DNA of 64,000 nt from Brachyhypopomus gauderio (taxonomy: Eukaryota; Chordata; Actinopteri; Gymnotiformes; Hypopomidae), in the NCBI RefSeq assembly GCF_052324685.1, contig NW_027506915.1, positions 434,001 through 498,000 on the forward strand, in the 5' to 3' direction. How positions within the stretch are numbered: position 1 is the first letter of the stretch; each line of letters begins with the position of its first letter. The notes below the pieces were generated by a model, which had not been told where the DNA came from, did no database searches, and saw only the letters and a list, made by a program, of their open reading frames with translations. Position numbers and translations under genes: made by a program. Positions 63,774 through 64,000 of this stretch are shown one piece after another.

Positions 63774-63846
63774 GCCTGGATAGCTCAGTCAGTAGAGCAT
63801 CAGACTTTTAATCTGAGGGTCCAGGGTTCAAGTCCCTGTTCAGCCA
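63774..63846 (+). tRNA. tRNA-Lys-TTT: tRNA-Lys (TTT), unit 66, multi-variant
   Basis: G18A (invariant D-loop G that pairs with the T loop), G71C (acceptor mismatch) and A73. Likely non-functional. Confidence 0.8.
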
Positions 63847-64000
63847 TTGAACTTTACATGACCGTCAGCTCTTGAGCACCATTCACTCATCGTCAGGCAG
63901 GCTTTTGGATTAAGCTGAACTTCCAGCTTTACGTCTGCCTACCTGTGACTTCCTTGTCATTAATTATTTTGTCTATGTCCTTGTTAATGATGACAAAAAA

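Larger units (their letters stand above)
1..64000. repeat. Tandem array of 66 tRNA-Tyr/Glu/Lys cassette units (about 0.97 kb each)
   Basis: The same unit recurs head to tail over the entire window with no foreign insertion. Unit starts (at the CTCAGCC that follows the A-run): 1, 973, 1945, 2915, 3886, 4858, 5829, 6800, 7772, 8743, 9713, 10684, 11656, 12628, 13588, 14557, 15528, 16500, 17471, 18443, 19413, 20384, 21356, 22327, 23299, 24270, 25242, 26213, 27185, 28157, 29127, 30097, 31067, 32037, 33008, 33978, 34949, 35920, 36892, 37862, 38833, 39801, 40772, 41740, 42708, 43676, 44647, 45615, 46586, 47554, 48525, 49493, 50464, 51435, 52401, 53372, 54341, 55310, 56279, 57250, 58219, 59188, 60158, 61127, 62091, 63059. 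Length differences come mostly from the A-run with its CACC/CAAC junction, the T-run after Tyr, and two 11-bp Tyr deletions. The unit boundary is arbitrary; the array continues past both window ends. Confidence 0.98.

Noticed and set aside
1-64000. CRISPR or satellite DNA interpretation
   Set aside because: The period is about 970 bp and each unit carries recognisable tRNA genes, so this is a gene array, not a CRISPR or a simple satellite.
1-64000. Virus-like or LTR element, 5S rRNA or snRNA genes in the unit
   Set aside because: I saw no terminal repeats, coding remnants, 5S or snRNA signatures in the spacer.

Overview
The whole 64 kb window is one head-to-tail tandem array. I count 66 copies of a unit of about 0.97 kb (960-972 bp in nearly all copies; 65 complete, the last cut by the window edge). 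Each unit carries three nuclear-type tRNA genes in fixed order: tRNA-Tyr(GTA) on the + strand with a 14-nt intron, tRNA-Glu(CTC) on the - strand, and tRNA-Lys(TTT) on the + strand. That gives 198 tRNA loci: 66 Tyr (2 broken by the same 11-bp deletion), 66 Glu, and 66 Lys (1 clearly broken). I see no protein gene, rRNA, CRISPR, intact transposon or virus-like element.

Organism: a eukaryote, very probably a vertebrate and perhaps a teleost fish or amphibian (inference). The Tyr genes have the canonical intron between tRNA positions 37 and 38, no gene encodes CCA, and oligo-T pol III terminators follow the genes. From memory, Glu and Lys are almost identical to mammalian tRNA-Glu-CTC and tRNA-Lys-TTT. 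Many differences between copies are C-to-T or G-to-A changes at CpG, as expected of CpG-methylated vertebrate DNA.

Layout of one unit (unit 1 as the model): 1-301 is a spacer with a pyrimidine/CT tract and possible CRE, CCAAT and E-box motifs. 302-388 is Tyr, followed by a T8 terminator. 389-451 separates the convergent Tyr and Glu genes. 452-523 is Glu (-). 524-727 is a shared divergent upstream region. 728-800 is Lys. 801-972 is a Lys 3' region with two inverted repeats and a terminal A-run. Lys is unusual in having no oligo-T close behind it.

Layout of the array: linked variants show higher-order structure. There is a trimer duplication (units 4-6 = 7-9), three dimers (units 21-26), a three-unit block copied at a four-unit offset (35-37 = 39-41), and an alternating two-type region (units 45-52). 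Units 54-66 at the right are more diverged and hold the most damaged copies, which suggests the array edge is near on that side. Some variants hit invariant or stem positions (Lys G1T, G30A, G65C, G71C; Glu A58C, C56T, G52C; Tyr C61T) and have themselves been copied through the array, so only part of the 198 loci may give functional tRNA.

Units are numbered 1-66 from the left. tRNA positions use standard numbering. 'Consensus' means identical by eye to the majority gene in this window.
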